Shown here one piece after another: positions 38,849 to 47,632 of a stretch of 64,000 nt of DNA. Position numbers and translations under genes: made by a program. This DNA comes from Thermosynechococcus sichuanensis E542 (GTDB taxonomy: Bacteria; Cyanobacteriota; Cyanobacteriia; Thermosynechococcales; Thermosynechococcaceae): the NCBI RefSeq assembly GCF_003555505.1, contig NZ_CP032152.1:868001-932000 (forward strand). Direction: 5' to 3'. Within the stretch, counting starts at the first letter, position 1; each line of letters begins with the position of its first letter. A model generated the notes under the pieces. The model was given only the letters and a program-made list of their open reading frames with translations. It was not told the origin of the DNA and ran no database searches.

Positions 38849-40729
38849 ATGAATCCACCTGCGCCTAATCTCATTTGCCCGGAGTGTGGCACTGCAAATC
38901 CCATTCCCCAAGTTGAGTGTTGCCACTGTCAGGTGCCACTCCTGAAACGCTACTTGTGGGCGATCGGTTCGGGCTTGGATTGCTACAGTGTGGGTGAGCT
39001 GCTGAGCGATCGCTATCTGGTGCAAGGCAAACATCTGCTTTTGGATCTACTACCGGGAGAACCCGCCCCCAGTGTGGACAACACCTCTCAGCTCTACCGT
39101 CCCTATCTGCGCCTATTTCCCAAGCGTCCCCATGTCCCGGAATTATTTGGCGCCCTTTCCCTCCCTGAAGGCGAACTGTTGCTCCTTGAGCATGCCCCCG
39201 TCAGTTGCATTGACATTGCCGATGCTAAAGTTGTCCCCGGTCTGACCCATGCCGCTCCCCTCACCGCCATCTGGGGGAAAGCTAATTTAGTACGTCGCCT
39301 CAACTGGTTATGGCAAATCATCTCCCTTTGGCCAGCGTTGGTGGCAGAAAATGTGGCCCTCACACTGCTCAATCCCCAACTTTTGCGAGCCGAGGGATGC
39401 CTTGTGCGGCTTCTGCAACTGCAAGCGGGCAATAATCCCACCTTGGCTGACCTTGGCAAATTTTGGCAAACCCATTTCAGCTTTGCTGATCAAGGGGAAA
39501 ATTTTCAGCAGGCCTTCACGATCCTGTGTCAACACATGCAGGATCCTCAGGAAACTAGCCCTGAATCTATTCGTGACACCCTAGAGACACTGTTTCAACA
39601 GGCCCTTGAACACCTTGGTTATGAATACCACTACGACATTGCTAGCCGCTCCGACCAAGGGCCTAGTCGTACTCGTAACGAGGACAAGTGCTTTCCAGAG
39701 CGCGATCTCACCAGCCAATCACAGGTGCTCGCCCTAGTGTGTGATGGCGTCGGGGGTCATGAAGGGGGCGATGTCGCTTCGGGTTTGGCCGTTCACATTC
39801 TTGAGGAAACGCTAAGGCCCCTCAAGCTGTTGGAGATGTCCCCTGCGACGGTTGAGCAGGCGATTCAAACCGCCATTCGCCGCACCAATGATGCGATCAA
39901 TCAACGCAATGATACGGAGCAGCGCCACGAACGCCAGCGCATGGGAACCACGGTTGTCGGTGCCCTGATTGAACACGCCCATCTTTACCTTGCCCACATT
40001 GGCGATAGCCGTGCCTACTGGATCAACCGCTGGGGCTGCTACCAACTTACCCTTGATGACGATGTGGCCAGCCGTGATGTGCGCTTGGGGATGAGTACCT
40101 ACCATCAAGCCCTCGAACTTCCCTATGGTGGTTCCCTAGTCCAAGCGTTGGGTATGGCACCCTCCCACCATCTGCACCCCACCGTTGAACGCTTTTTGCT
40201 GGATGAAGAGGGAATTCTTTTGTTGTGTTCCGATGGTCTCAGTGACTTTAATCGTGTCGAAACCTACTGGCCACAGTACCTCCTGCCTGTGCTCCAAGGT
40301 CAGCTTACCCTCACTGCTGCGGCTGAACAACTCATTGATCTTGCCAATCGCCTCAACGGCCATGACAATGTGACGGTGGTGCTCATTCACTGTCGGGTGA
40401 AGAACGCCTTGGGTGTTATTGATGTGGACTACAGCGACATTGTCTGTCAAGGGGAGTTGCCAGAGGTGACAGACATCACGATGAGTTACGTTCCCCCACC
40501 GCAGCCATCAGAACTTGACGTGACAGTTTCCCAAATTGCTGAACCGCCGCAACCGCAACCGCAACCACCTAAAGTTCAGCGCTCCCAAGCGTGGCTGCTG
40601 CTACTCATTGGTGTGGGTATTACCACTGCTGCTCTTGGTTGTTTGGCTGTTTTGACATCTATGAACCGCTCTCCCGGTGGGATAGAGTCATCCCCTTCAC
40701 CTTTGATGACCCCCAACAATGCCCAGTAA
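38849..40729 (+). CDS. PP2C-type Ser/Thr protein phosphatase with zinc ribbon and membrane anchor
   Basis: This is a 626-residue multidomain phosphatase. Residues about 10-35 form a zinc ribbon (CPECGTANP, CCHC). A region of about 200 residues follows that begins like a protein kinase (GELLSDRYLVQGKHLLLD) but lacks catalytic motifs. The PP2C domain (about 260-510) is complete: RSDQGPSRTRNEDKCF, VCDGVGGHEGGDVAS, HIGDSRAYWI, CSDGLSD and GHDNVTVVLI. A C-terminal helix (AWLLLLIGVGITTAALGCLAV) anchors it. The stop TAA overlaps the queA ATG by one base (TAATG). Substrate proteins are unknown. Confidence 0.88.
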   Translation: MNPPAPNLICPECGTANPIPQVECCHCQVPLLKRYLWAIGSGLDCYSVGELLSDRYLVQGKHLLLDLLPGEPAPSVDNTSQLYRPYLRLFPKRPHVPELFGALSLPEGELLLLEHAPVSCIDIADAKVVPGLTHAAPLTAIWGKANLVRRLNWLWQIISLWPALVAENVALTLLNPQLLRAEGCLVRLLQLQAGNNPTLADLGKFWQTHFSFADQGENFQQAFTILCQHMQDPQETSPESIRDTLETLFQQALEHLGYEYHYDIASRSDQGPSRTRNEDKCFPERDLTSQSQVLALVCDGVGGHEGGDVASGLAVHILEETLRPLKLLEMSPATVEQAIQTAIRRTNDAINQRNDTEQRHERQRMGTTVVGALIEHAHLYLAHIGDSRAYWINRWGCYQLTLDDDVASRDVRLGMSTYHQALELPYGGSLVQALGMAPSHHLHPTVERFLLDEEGILLLCSDGLSDFNRVETYWPQYLLPVLQGQLTLTAAAEQLIDLANRLNGHDNVTVVLIHCRVKNALGVIDVDYSDIVCQGELPEVTDITMSYVPPPQPSELDVTVSQIAEPPQPQPQPPKVQRSQAWLLLLIGVGITTAALGCLAVLTSMNRSPGGIESSPSPLMTPNNAQ

Positions 40730-41793
40730 TGCCTAGCCCTGCTGATTTTTCCCTCGACGCCTACGACTATCACCTGCCCCCTGAGCGGATTGCCCAACAT
40801 CCCGTTTCTCCGCGGGATCATTCGCGCCTGATGGTGGTGGCACGGGAGACTGCTACAGATCACTACTTCTATGAGCTACCGCAACTGCTGCAAGCGGGGG
40901 ATTTACTGGTACTCAATGATACACGGGTGATTCCGGCGCGGCTGATCGGTCAAAAAGTCGGCGGCTCTGGCCGCAGCGTTGAGGTGTTTCTCCTCGAAGA
41001 ATTGAGCGATCGCCAGTGGTTGGCTCTAGTCAAGCCCGGTCGCAAATTGCGCCCTGGGGCGGTGATTCAAATCGGCACGCTGCAAGCAACGGTACAGGCC
41101 ATTGATGAGGAGACTCGAGGCCGCGTGATTGAATTCGACCTGCCGCCGGGCGATCGCCTGTGGTCATACCTTGATCAACTGGGAGAAGTGCCCCTCCCTC
41201 CCTACATTGACAACCCCATTGACGATACTGAGCAATACCAAACCGTCTATGCCCGCCGTCCCGGTGCCGTGGCTGCGCCAACCGCTGGCTTGCACTTTAC
41301 TCCTGAACTCCTGAGTAAGTTGGCCTATTGCGGCATTGATCACTGTTTTCTAACGCTCCATGTAGGCATTGGCACCTTTCGTCCTGTGGAGGCCAGCGAT
41401 ATTCGCCATCACCATCTTCATGAAGAATGGATTGAAGTCCCCGCTGCCACGGTCGAGCGGATTCAGGCCGCCAAAGCTGCCGGAGGACGGATCATTGCCG
41501 TTGGCACCACCGTGATTCGCTCCCTAGAGACCGCCGCCCAATCAGGCACCCTTCAGCCCTTTTGTGGCAAGAGTGATCTCTATATCTATCCGGGGTATCA
41601 GCCCAAGATTGTCGAGGGCTTCATTACCAACTTTCATCTGCCCCGCTCTAGCTTGATGATGCTTGTCAGTGCCTTTATTGGTCGCGAACGGCTACTTGAG
41701 CTGTACCAACAGGCTATCCATCGCCAGTACCGCTTCTATTCCTTTGGCGATGCCATGCTAATTTTACCCAGTGCTTGCCACAATACCGTTTGA
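40729..41793 (+). CDS. queA: S-adenosylmethionine:tRNA ribosyltransferase-isomerase QueA
   Basis: QueA adds the epoxycyclopentane-diol precursor to make epoxyqueuosine at tRNA position 34. The ATG of MPSPADFSLDAYDYHLPPE gives 354 residues and overlaps the PP2C stop by one base. A much longer frame upstream lies inside the PP2C gene and is discounted. Family motifs include LPPERIAQHPVSPRDHSRL, VLNDTRVIPARL, PTAGLHFTPELL and TNFHLPRSSLMMLVSAF. Confidence 0.96.
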   Translation: MPSPADFSLDAYDYHLPPERIAQHPVSPRDHSRLMVVARETATDHYFYELPQLLQAGDLLVLNDTRVIPARLIGQKVGGSGRSVEVFLLEELSDRQWLALVKPGRKLRPGAVIQIGTLQATVQAIDEETRGRVIEFDLPPGDRLWSYLDQLGEVPLPPYIDNPIDDTEQYQTVYARRPGAVAAPTAGLHFTPELLSKLAYCGIDHCFLTLHVGIGTFRPVEASDIRHHHLHEEWIEVPAATVERIQAAKAAGGRIIAVGTTVIRSLETAAQSGTLQPFCGKSDLYIYPGYQPKIVEGFITNFHLPRSSLMMLVSAFIGRERLLELYQQAIHRQYRFYSFGDAMLILPSACHNTV

Positions 41794-42241
41794 GTGTGCT
41801 ATCTTAAAGCCAGTTGTTTTGCAAATTACCGTTTAGGGAGATGGAGGTGATGCCCATGGCAGATAGTAGTAAACGCTTGGGTCGTCGTTTTGGAGTAGCT
41901 CAGCTCTAGGGAAGAGTTGTTCTCCATCTGTCGATTTAGAATTCGTATCTAGGAGGCTACTTCTCCTAGCAGTTGATACCCACGATAACCACCAGACCGC
42001 TCCTGAGGCCTTCCTTGGGGGCGGATGGCTTTTAAGGGGCATACTCAGGCGTTTGAGCAAGAGTGTAGTTTTGTGATTAACCATTAAAAAACATTTCAGG
42101 TTCTTGGTTGCCACTGAAGTGGCGATCTATAGTAAGGGCAACCGGAACGTCGCCATTGTTGGCCAAGTAGAGAAGATGAATTGAGAGTGAATAACGACTA
42201 ATGATGGTGGACTCTGGAACTGTTGCGTTCTGAGAGCAGCC
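41794..42241. other. Gene-free structured stretch downstream of queA
   Basis: No convincing gene is seen in these 448 bp. A 22-codon frame near 41,841 (MEVMPMADSSKRLGRRFGVA) has an ATG after GGGAG but stops at once; it could be a broken gene start. Strong local hairpins follow: CTAGGAG/CTCCTAG (41949-41969), CCGCTCC/GGGGCGG near 41,997-42,024, and GCCACT/AGTGGC (42110-42123). The set of stems suggests a small RNA or the remnant of an element, neither of which I can name. Confidence 0.4.
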
Positions 42242-42439
42242 ATGGCCGTTCAATTCCTACCCCAAAAAACACAGCAAAAAACGCCGCGCTTGCATCCCAT
42301 TAGTGGTACCAAGCTACTGCTAGTCGTGCTGTTGAACCTCTTTATTGCTGGTTATGTCTTTTGGGCATACCGCACTGCCCATGAGCATCAGCTTCCGACC
42401 CAACGCAATCCCATCTTCCAGAACCTGCGGTCTCCCTAG
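42242..42439 (+). CDS. Small single-span membrane protein (65 residues)
   Basis: The frame starts MAVQFLPQKTQQKTPRLH and has one membrane helix (KLLLVVLLNLFIAGYVFWAY) and a polar tail with HEHQLPTQRNP. I do not recognise it. It precedes the nitrilase-family gene by 60 bp on the same strand. Normal composition and a clean stop support a gene, but comparison with other strains is needed. Confidence 0.5.
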   Translation: MAVQFLPQKTQQKTPRLHPISGTKLLLVVLLNLFIAGYVFWAYRTAHEHQLPTQRNPIFQNLRSP

Positions 42440-42499
42440 ACTTGTCCTCGGCAGATTGCGACGATAGAATGAGGGGTTGCTGTCTTTTTTTTAACGGGC

Positions 42500-43312
42500 A
42501 TGAAATCCTATCTCGCTGCCGCAGTGCAAATGACGAGCCAACCGAATCTTGAAGCGAATCTGGCTCAGGCAGAAGAATTGATTGAATTGGCGGTGAGACG
42601 GGGAGCAGAACTCATCGGGTTGCCAGAAAACTTTTCCTTTCTTGGGGATGATCGCGAGAAAGTCGCCCAAGCGGCAACGATCGCTGAGCGGACTGAGGCT
42701 TTTTTGAAACGTATGGCGCGGCGATTTCAGATTACCTTGGTGGGGGGTGGCTATCCGGTACCGGCAACTGAAGGCAAAGTCTATAACACAGCAGTACTCA
42801 TTGGCCCTTCTGGCGAAGAATTAAGCCGTTACCAAAAGGTGCATTTATTTGATGTTGATTTGCCCGATGGCAATATTTACCACGAATCAGGCACAGTGCT
42901 CGCGGGACGGCAATTGCCCTCTGTCTATCCCAGCAAGGAATTGGGGAATATTGGCTTGTCCGTGTGCTATGATGTCCGCTTTCCGGAACTTTACCGCGCG
43001 CTCTCCCAAGCGGGGGCAACGGTGCTGTTTGTGCCGGCGGCCTTTACCGCCTTCACGGGTAAGGATCACTGGCAAGTTCTACTGCAAGCTCGGGCGATCG
43101 AAAATACCTGTTATGTCATTGCGCCAGCTCAAACGGGGATTCACTATGCGCGGCGGCAAACCCACGGCCATGCGTTGATTGTTGATCCTTGGGGAACCAT
43201 CCTCGCAGATGCGGGCGATCGCCCCGGATTAGCCATTGCAGCGATTGAACCCAGCCGCCTTGAGCAAGTACGCCAACAAATGCCCTGCCTGCAACACCGT
43301 GTCTTTTTCTAG
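42500..43312 (+). CDS. Carbon-nitrogen hydrolase, Nit1/Nit2-type amidase
   Basis: This is a 270-residue nitrilase-superfamily amidase. The catalytic triad is visible as E43 (GLPENFSFLG), K113 (RYQKVHLFD) and C156 (GLSVCYDVRFPELYR). The motif YQKVHLFDVD and its length place it with Nit1/Nit2 enzymes, which hydrolyse deaminated glutathione or omega-amides of glutamine and asparagine; other activities are possible. It has no obvious pathway neighbours. Start MKSYLAAAVQMTSQP is unambiguous. Confidence 0.9.
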   Translation: MKSYLAAAVQMTSQPNLEANLAQAEELIELAVRRGAELIGLPENFSFLGDDREKVAQAATIAERTEAFLKRMARRFQITLVGGGYPVPATEGKVYNTAVLIGPSGEELSRYQKVHLFDVDLPDGNIYHESGTVLAGRQLPSVYPSKELGNIGLSVCYDVRFPELYRALSQAGATVLFVPAAFTAFTGKDHWQVLLQARAIENTCYVIAPAQTGIHYARRQTHGHALIVDPWGTILADAGDRPGLAIAAIEPSRLEQVRQQMPCLQHRVFF

Positions 43313-43432
43313 AATTTGGCTGAATTGTGAAATAAATCGTAACATGGCATACAGCAGGGAGAAGTTTCCTAGGCTATCGTAGAACGATAGGTGAATCCTT
43401 GCCCTCCCTCCAAACCGACTAGGAGAGTATCT

Positions 43433-43630
43433 ATGGAAAGCGTTACGGTTCCCAACCCGCAAGCCTCCGCCGAGGTTTGGAACTCCCTAAAGCGGGCGAT
43501 CGCCCACAGTTCAGGTTTTCAGCGTTGGTTGAGCGAAAAGCAAGCCAGTGTTGTCGTTGAGCAGCCCACGGATCTCGATGCTTGCGTTACCGCTTACCTG
43601 CGTCAGGCTCTCGAAACCCTTGCCTATTAA
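43433..43630 (+). CDS. Small conserved-looking soluble protein (65 residues)
   Basis: The protein MESVTVPNPQASAEVWNSLK and onward is acidic and helical, ending LRQALETLAY. The start is well supported by AGGAGAG six bases upstream. It is followed by a Rho-independent terminator about 70 bp after the stop. I do not recognise a family. The strong ribosome site and terminator argue for a real, separately transcribed gene. Confidence 0.7.
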   Translation: MESVTVPNPQASAEVWNSLKRAIAHSSGFQRWLSEKQASVVVEQPTDLDACVTAYLRQALETLAY

Positions 43631-43696
43631 AAATTGGTCAGAATTGTAACTTTTGCCTCTATATTAGCAGCATTCTGGCTCCTTAGGTCACACATT

Positions 43697-43728
43697 ACCC
43701 CCACGGCACATTCCATCTGGGGGTTTTT
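43697..43728 (+). terminator. Rho-independent terminator after the 65-residue protein gene
   Basis: ACCCCCA (43697-43703) pairs with TGGGGGT (43718-43724) across a 14-base loop and is followed directly by a run of T. It closes the transcription unit of the upstream small gene. Confidence 0.85.
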
Positions 43729-43804
43729 ATTGGCAAGCTGGGGACAAGACCCTCCTTCAGAGTTCCCTTGGTTATAGTGGAAAGTGCCAGCCCCCAAGGT
43801 GCGT

Positions 43805-44671
43805 ATGATTGAAGGCCCGTGGATCCATAAGTTTATTGTCTCCAATGGTATCCGTCTCCACTATGTCACCCAAGGAGAAGGGGAGTTGGTGCTGCTGCTC
43901 CACGGCTTTCCCGAGTTTTGGTACTCTTGGCGACATCAAATTCCTGTCTTGGCGGAAAAGCACAAAGTCGTCGCCCTAGATTTGCGCGGCTACAATCTCA
44001 GCGATAAACCCCAAGATACCGCGAGCTATGTTCTTGATGAGTTAATTCTTGACATTGTCGGTGTGATTGACGGCCTTGGCTATCGGCGCTGTCACTTGGT
44101 AGGGCATGACTGGGGGGGAATGGTGGCCTGGGGGGTCGCCTATGCCGTACCTGAGCGGATTCAAACCCTGAGTGTGTTAGCCTGTCCCCATCCTGCCAAG
44201 TTTCAACAGTTGAGTTTTGAGCAATGGTTGCGCAGTAGCTACATGCTGCTGTTTCAACTGCCGTGGCTACCAGAGATACTTTTGGAGTGGGGGGGCTATG
44301 GGGCGATCGCCCAAATTTTTCGCTGGGCCGCAGTGAACCAGCAGGCCATTCGACCGGCCGACTTGGCGCTCTATCAAGATGCCGCCGCCCACCGGGGTGC
44401 CCTCTCGGGAATGCTCAATTACTACCGTGCGGGGCTACAAAGTCTCTGGAGTCGCGAGTGGGGTGTACTCCACGTACCGACATTGATGCTCTGGGGGCGA
44501 CAAGACCCCACCTTGGGCATTGAACTCACCTATGGCACGGAAGCCTTCGTCAGGGAACTGAAAATTCAATACTTGGACTACTGTGGTCACTTTGTGCAGC
44601 AGGAGCAACCTGATCTAGTGAATGAGTATTTGCTGGAGTGGCTAGAGACGGTTTCCGCGCCCCTAAATTAG
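43805..44671 (+). CDS. Alpha/beta hydrolase of the epoxide hydrolase/dehalogenase type
   Basis: The protein has 288 residues from MIEGPWIHKFIVSNGIRL; an in-frame GTG seven codons upstream is an alternative. The oxyanion motif HGFPEFWYSW and the nucleophile elbow GHDWGGMVAW (Asp nucleophile) point to soluble epoxide hydrolases or haloalkane dehalogenases. The catalytic His lies in YCGHFVQQEQPD. The cap domain (about 130-210) is present. Substrate is not predictable. The final 9 bp overlap the convergent CobO-like gene. Confidence 0.85.
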   Translation: MIEGPWIHKFIVSNGIRLHYVTQGEGELVLLLHGFPEFWYSWRHQIPVLAEKHKVVALDLRGYNLSDKPQDTASYVLDELILDIVGVIDGLGYRRCHLVGHDWGGMVAWGVAYAVPERIQTLSVLACPHPAKFQQLSFEQWLRSSYMLLFQLPWLPEILLEWGGYGAIAQIFRWAAVNQQAIRPADLALYQDAAAHRGALSGMLNYYRAGLQSLWSREWGVLHVPTLMLWGRQDPTLGIELTYGTEAFVRELKIQYLDYCGHFVQQEQPDLVNEYLLEWLETVSAPLN

Positions 44672-45196
44672 ACGGCGTAATTCAGTCACTTGGTCAGCGA
44701 TCGCCAGCAGCGATGCCGGCATTTCAGGCCCTGTCAGCATGACATCGAGGGTGCGGGGGCGATTCTTGAGAAAATCCAGTACCTCGGCTTCACTCAGCAC
44801 CCCCAGTTGAATGGCCACACTCACCTCATCTAAAACCACCAAGCGATACTGCCCATCTTGCACCGTAGTTTGCAGATGCTGCCACAACTCGCGTACTGCT
44901 GCCTTTTCTTGGGCAGTGATCGCATCTCCTTGGCCTAAACAGCGTTGCAGCGCCGGTCGCCACCACGTGAGATGCTGTCCCAACTGAATTGGATGCTCGA
45001 CTCCCGTTTGAATGCCCCCCTTGAGAAACTGGAGAATCACGACGCCATTGCCTTGGGCAGCAACCCGTAAGGCCTGAGCCATGACCGTGGTGAAGAAGTG
45101 CCGCTGCGGACAGGTAAACACCTGCACCACTCCCTCAATGCCATAGGTGACGGGCAAACCTGCCTCAGAAACGGAAACCGCGAGTTGTGCCACCAT
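44663..45196 (-). CDS. CobO/BtuR-like P-loop-fold protein with degenerate Walker A
   Basis: This 177-residue protein follows the order of ATP:corrinoid adenosyltransferases of the CobO/BtuR type: an N-terminal strand, the nucleotide loop, ALRVAAQGNGVVILQFLKGG, then the Walker B-like YRLVVLDEVSVAIQLGVL, and LDVMLTGPEMPASLLAIAD (as in the family's LTGR motif). The P-loop position reads FTCPQRHFFTT in place of the usual G-x-G-K-G-K-T-T, so no lysine is available for phosphate binding. It may be a non-catalytic homologue. It is divergent from the DUF3386 gene. Confidence 0.75.
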   Translation of the reverse strand: MVAQLAVSVSEAGLPVTYGIEGVVQVFTCPQRHFFTTVMAQALRVAAQGNGVVILQFLKGGIQTGVEHPIQLGQHLTWWRPALQRCLGQGDAITAQEKAAVRELWQHLQTTVQDGQYRLVVLDEVSVAIQLGVLSEAEVLDFLKNRPRTLDVMLTGPEMPASLLAIADQVTELRRLI

Positions 45197-45245
45197 AGTG
45201 TTTCTGTCCAGTCAAAAAGAAAAGCAACCCTCTAGGGGTTATACA

Positions 45246-45350
45246 TCTAGTGTAGTGCGCCATGATTTAACCCTAGTGAACACTAGATATACGTTGTCGT
45301 CAAGGGGTCAGAGAATTGAGTTATCTTAAAACAATGTGACTAAATGTGAC
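45246..45350. promoter_or_regulatory. Operator-like palindrome and 10-bp tandem repeat in a divergent spacer
   Basis: CTAGTG and CACTAG flank AA at 45273-45286, a perfect 6-bp inverted repeat; a further half-site, CTAGTG, lies near 45,247. Closer to the DUF3386 gene, AATGTGACT occurs twice in direct tandem, one helical turn apart (45334-45352). TGTGA is the half-site of CRP-family proteins, but no inverted partner is seen. The spacer separates the CobO-like and DUF3386 genes. Confidence 0.4.
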
Positions 45351-45370
45351 TGTTACGGAGGATGCTCCCC

Positions 45371-46018
45371 ATGCCCGCGACACAGACTCTTGATGCTGAG
45401 GCGCTCTTTCGCGCCGCCTACGAAAATCGTTACACATGGGATGAGAATTTTCCCGGTTTTACGGCCAAAGTCACACTCATTGATGGCGATCGCACCTACC
45501 AAGGGCAAGTGAAAGTCAGCCGCGACTACAGCGTTGAAGTCAGTGGCATTGCAGACGAGCAGGTGCGCGAATCCCTCTACAACCAACTGCGCGATGTAAT
45601 TGTCCACCGCAAGCGCAACAGTTTTGAAGCGGCTCACGGCAAAAACACCTTCCGAGCGGGGGAAACCGACGCCAGTGGTGCGGTGGAAATCCTCGTCAGC
45701 GGCGACGCTATGGGGTCGAACTACAAGGTGCGGGATAATCAAATTGTCTATGTCAGTCGGGTCATGGGGCGGGTCGCCTTTGCCATTACCCACCGGGAAG
45801 CCCTCGATACGGGCGCAGGCTACATTTCCACCAACTATGGGGCGGTCTTCCGCAATCCGCAAACCAACGAAGTGCTACGACAAATGGAATTTGAGGATAC
45901 CTATGTGCCCGTGGGCAATTACTACCTGATGAGCCGGCAGGTGGTGCGCACCCATGAAAATGGCCAAACCAGTACCGTGGAAATCCGTTTTGATGACCTG
46001 CAACTCCTAGACGACTAA
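45371..46018 (+). CDS. DUF3386 family protein
   Basis: The 215-residue protein begins [20 protein letters not shown]. The start is fixed by GGAGG ten bases upstream; an ATG three codons earlier is too close to that site. Segments [14 protein letters not shown] and [20 protein letters not shown] recall the DUF3386 family of cyanobacteria and plants. The sequence is rich in beta-strand and has no signal peptide. Function unknown. The RNase Z gene follows after two bases, so the pair is cotranscribed. Confidence 0.78.
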   Translation: MPATQTLDAEALFRAAYENRYTWDENFPGFTAKVTLIDGDRTYQGQVKVSRDYSVEVSGIADEQVRESLYNQLRDVIVHRKRNSFEAAHGKNTFRAGETDASGAVEILVSGDAMGSNYKVRDNQIVYVSRVMGRVAFAITHREALDTGAGYISTNYGAVFRNPQTNEVLRQMEFEDTYVPVGNYYLMSRQVVRTHENGQTSTVEIRFDDLQLLDD

Positions 46019-46020
46019 GC

Positions 46021-47226
46021 GTGGAAATTACATTTCTAGGCACCAGTTCTGGGGTCCCCACCCGCACACGCAATGTTTCCAGTGTGGCTCTACGGCTGCC
46101 CCAGCGCAAGGAAATTTGGCTTTTTGACTGCGGTGAAGCCACCCAGCATCAATTGTTGCGCAGCGACCTGCGAACCAGTCAGATCCGCCGCATTTTCATT
46201 ACCCACATGCACGGCGATCACATCTTTGGCCTGATGGGCTTGCTGGCCAGTTGTGGCCTCGCAGGAACCGTGAGTCAAATTGATCTCTATGGCCCGCCGA
46301 CCTTGGATCGCTACATTGCCAGTTGCTTGCGCTGGTCGGTGATGCGGCTTCCCTACAAGTTGCAGGTGCATACGGTGGAGCCGGGGGAAGTCTTTAGCGA
46401 TGGCGAGTTTACCGTCACCTGTCGGCTGCTGCATCATCGCGTTCCCGCCTTTGGCTACCGCGTCAGCGAGAGCGATCGCCCCGGTCGCTTTCATGTGGAA
46501 AAAGCCCAAGCCTTGGGAATTCCCTTTGGTCCGCTGTATGGTCAACTCAAGCAGGGCAAAACGATCACCCTCGCCGATGGCCGCATCTTTGATGGCCGCG
46601 ACTTCTGTGATCCACCGCAGCGGGGACGCAGCATGGTCTATTGCACCGATACGGTCTTTTGTGAAAGCGCGGTTGAATTGGCTCAGCAGGCGGATGTCCT
46701 CATTCATGAGGCGACATTTTCCCATCAGGAGGCTGATCTCGCTTTTGCACGGCTGCATTCTACGTCCACGATGGCGGCTCAGGTGGCGGCCTTTGCCCAA
46801 GTGAAATTGCTCTTCCTCACCCACTTTAGTGCCCGCTATGCCCCCGGCAATCCAGTGCAGGTGGAGGATCTGCTGGCGGAAGCCCAAGCCATTTTCCCCA
46901 ATACTCGCTTGGCGCGGGATTTTCTCCGCTACGAGATACCCCGTGGTGAGGACGCGCCCCAAGACAATCCAGCCATCCCAGCAGACAAAGGGGATGGAAT
47001 CAGCAATCGAGGTGAGGAGAAAACGGTTGTTGTGGCTCAAAAAACTGCGCCAGCGATCGCCATCAACCGTGCCACTCGCCAACAAATGCAGCAGAAACTT
47101 GGAATTGACGCTGCTACAGCCAATGCGATTTTGGAGCGGCGGCGACAGCAAAAGTTTACCTGCCTAGAGGAACTCGAACGCCTGTATCCCCAGGTGGCAT
47201 GGGAAACTCTCAACGTGGCGTTCTAA
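46021..47226 (+). CDS. rnz: Ribonuclease Z with C-terminal helix-hairpin-helix extension
   Basis: RNase Z cuts the 3' trailer from tRNA precursors. It starts with GTG two bases after the DUF3386 stop. The metallo-beta-lactamase core (about 1-315) has THMHGDH (62-67) as the first zinc site, a flexible arm [21 protein letters not shown] and THFSARY. A typical enzyme ends near residue 310. Here about 90 more residues follow: an acidic linker ([18 protein letters not shown]), then [19 protein letters not shown] and [19 protein letters not shown], which read like a ComEA-type helix-hairpin-helix. The extension might help bind RNA. Confidence 0.93.
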   Translation: MEITFLGTSSGVPTRTRNVSSVALRLPQRKEIWLFDCGEATQHQLLRSDLRTSQIRRIFITHMHGDHIFGLMGLLASCGLAGTVSQIDLYGPPTLDRYIASCLRWSVMRLPYKLQVHTVEPGEVFSDGEFTVTCRLLHHRVPAFGYRVSESDRPGRFHVEKAQALGIPFGPLYGQLKQGKTITLADGRIFDGRDFCDPPQRGRSMVYCTDTVFCESAVELAQQADVLIHEATFSHQEADLAFARLHSTSTMAAQVAAFAQVKLLFLTHFSARYAPGNPVQVEDLLAEAQAIFPNTRLARDFLRYEIPRGEDAPQDNPAIPADKGDGISNRGEEKTVVVAQKTAPAIAINRATRQQMQQKLGIDAATANAILERRRQQKFTCLEELERLYPQVAWETLNVAF

Positions 47227-47347
47227 AGAGCAATTTTGGGAACTTGTGATCGAGATCAACCTCTTGTTCTGCGGCTGATCACAGTTCAGTTGTGTAAAGC
47301 ACTGGCATAGTTGAGACCATACAGGTAAATGTCAAGGGGATTGACCT

Positions 47348-47578
47348 ATGACGCTGCTAGAGCTAGTCCGCCGCATTCAGGCGACTCGGATCGTGACCCC
47401 TGCTCAAGAGCGACAAATCAATGAATTGTTGTGGCAGCGTTCCCTGAGCGCTACGGAATATCAAGCCATGCAGGAGCTAGTTACGGGGATTATTGCTGGA
47501 GACATTCAAGTCATCTCTCAGATTCAGCGGTTTGGCAGCAAAAAGGAGCTAGGGAATAATCGGTTACAATTGGCTTAA
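47348..47578 (+). CDS. Small helical protein (76 residues), unknown
   Basis: MTLLELVRRIQATRIVTPAQ opens a soluble, all-helical protein ending in GSKKELGNNRLQLA. AGGGG about ten bases upstream supports the start. It precedes the cysteine desulfurase on the same strand with a 54-bp gap. The family is not recognised; similar small proteins are common in cyanobacteria. It may be cotranscribed with the desulfurase. Confidence 0.65.
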   Translation: MTLLELVRRIQATRIVTPAQERQINELLWQRSLSATEYQAMQELVTGIIAGDIQVISQIQRFGSKKELGNNRLQLA

Positions 47579-47632
47579 GGGACTGGGTTTTATGACAGTT
47601 CCGCCATTGGTTTTTGGGAGCTGCTCCTGCCC

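Noticed and set aside
41833-42114. 93-codon minus-strand frame downstream of queA
   Set aside because: Basic, low-information sequence overlapping strong hairpins; no family resemblance and no good ribosome site.
46090-47151. 353-codon frame opposite the RNase Z gene
   Set aside because: Long only because of the codon bias of the real gene on the other strand; it contains no domain and the RNase Z motifs on the plus strand are complete.
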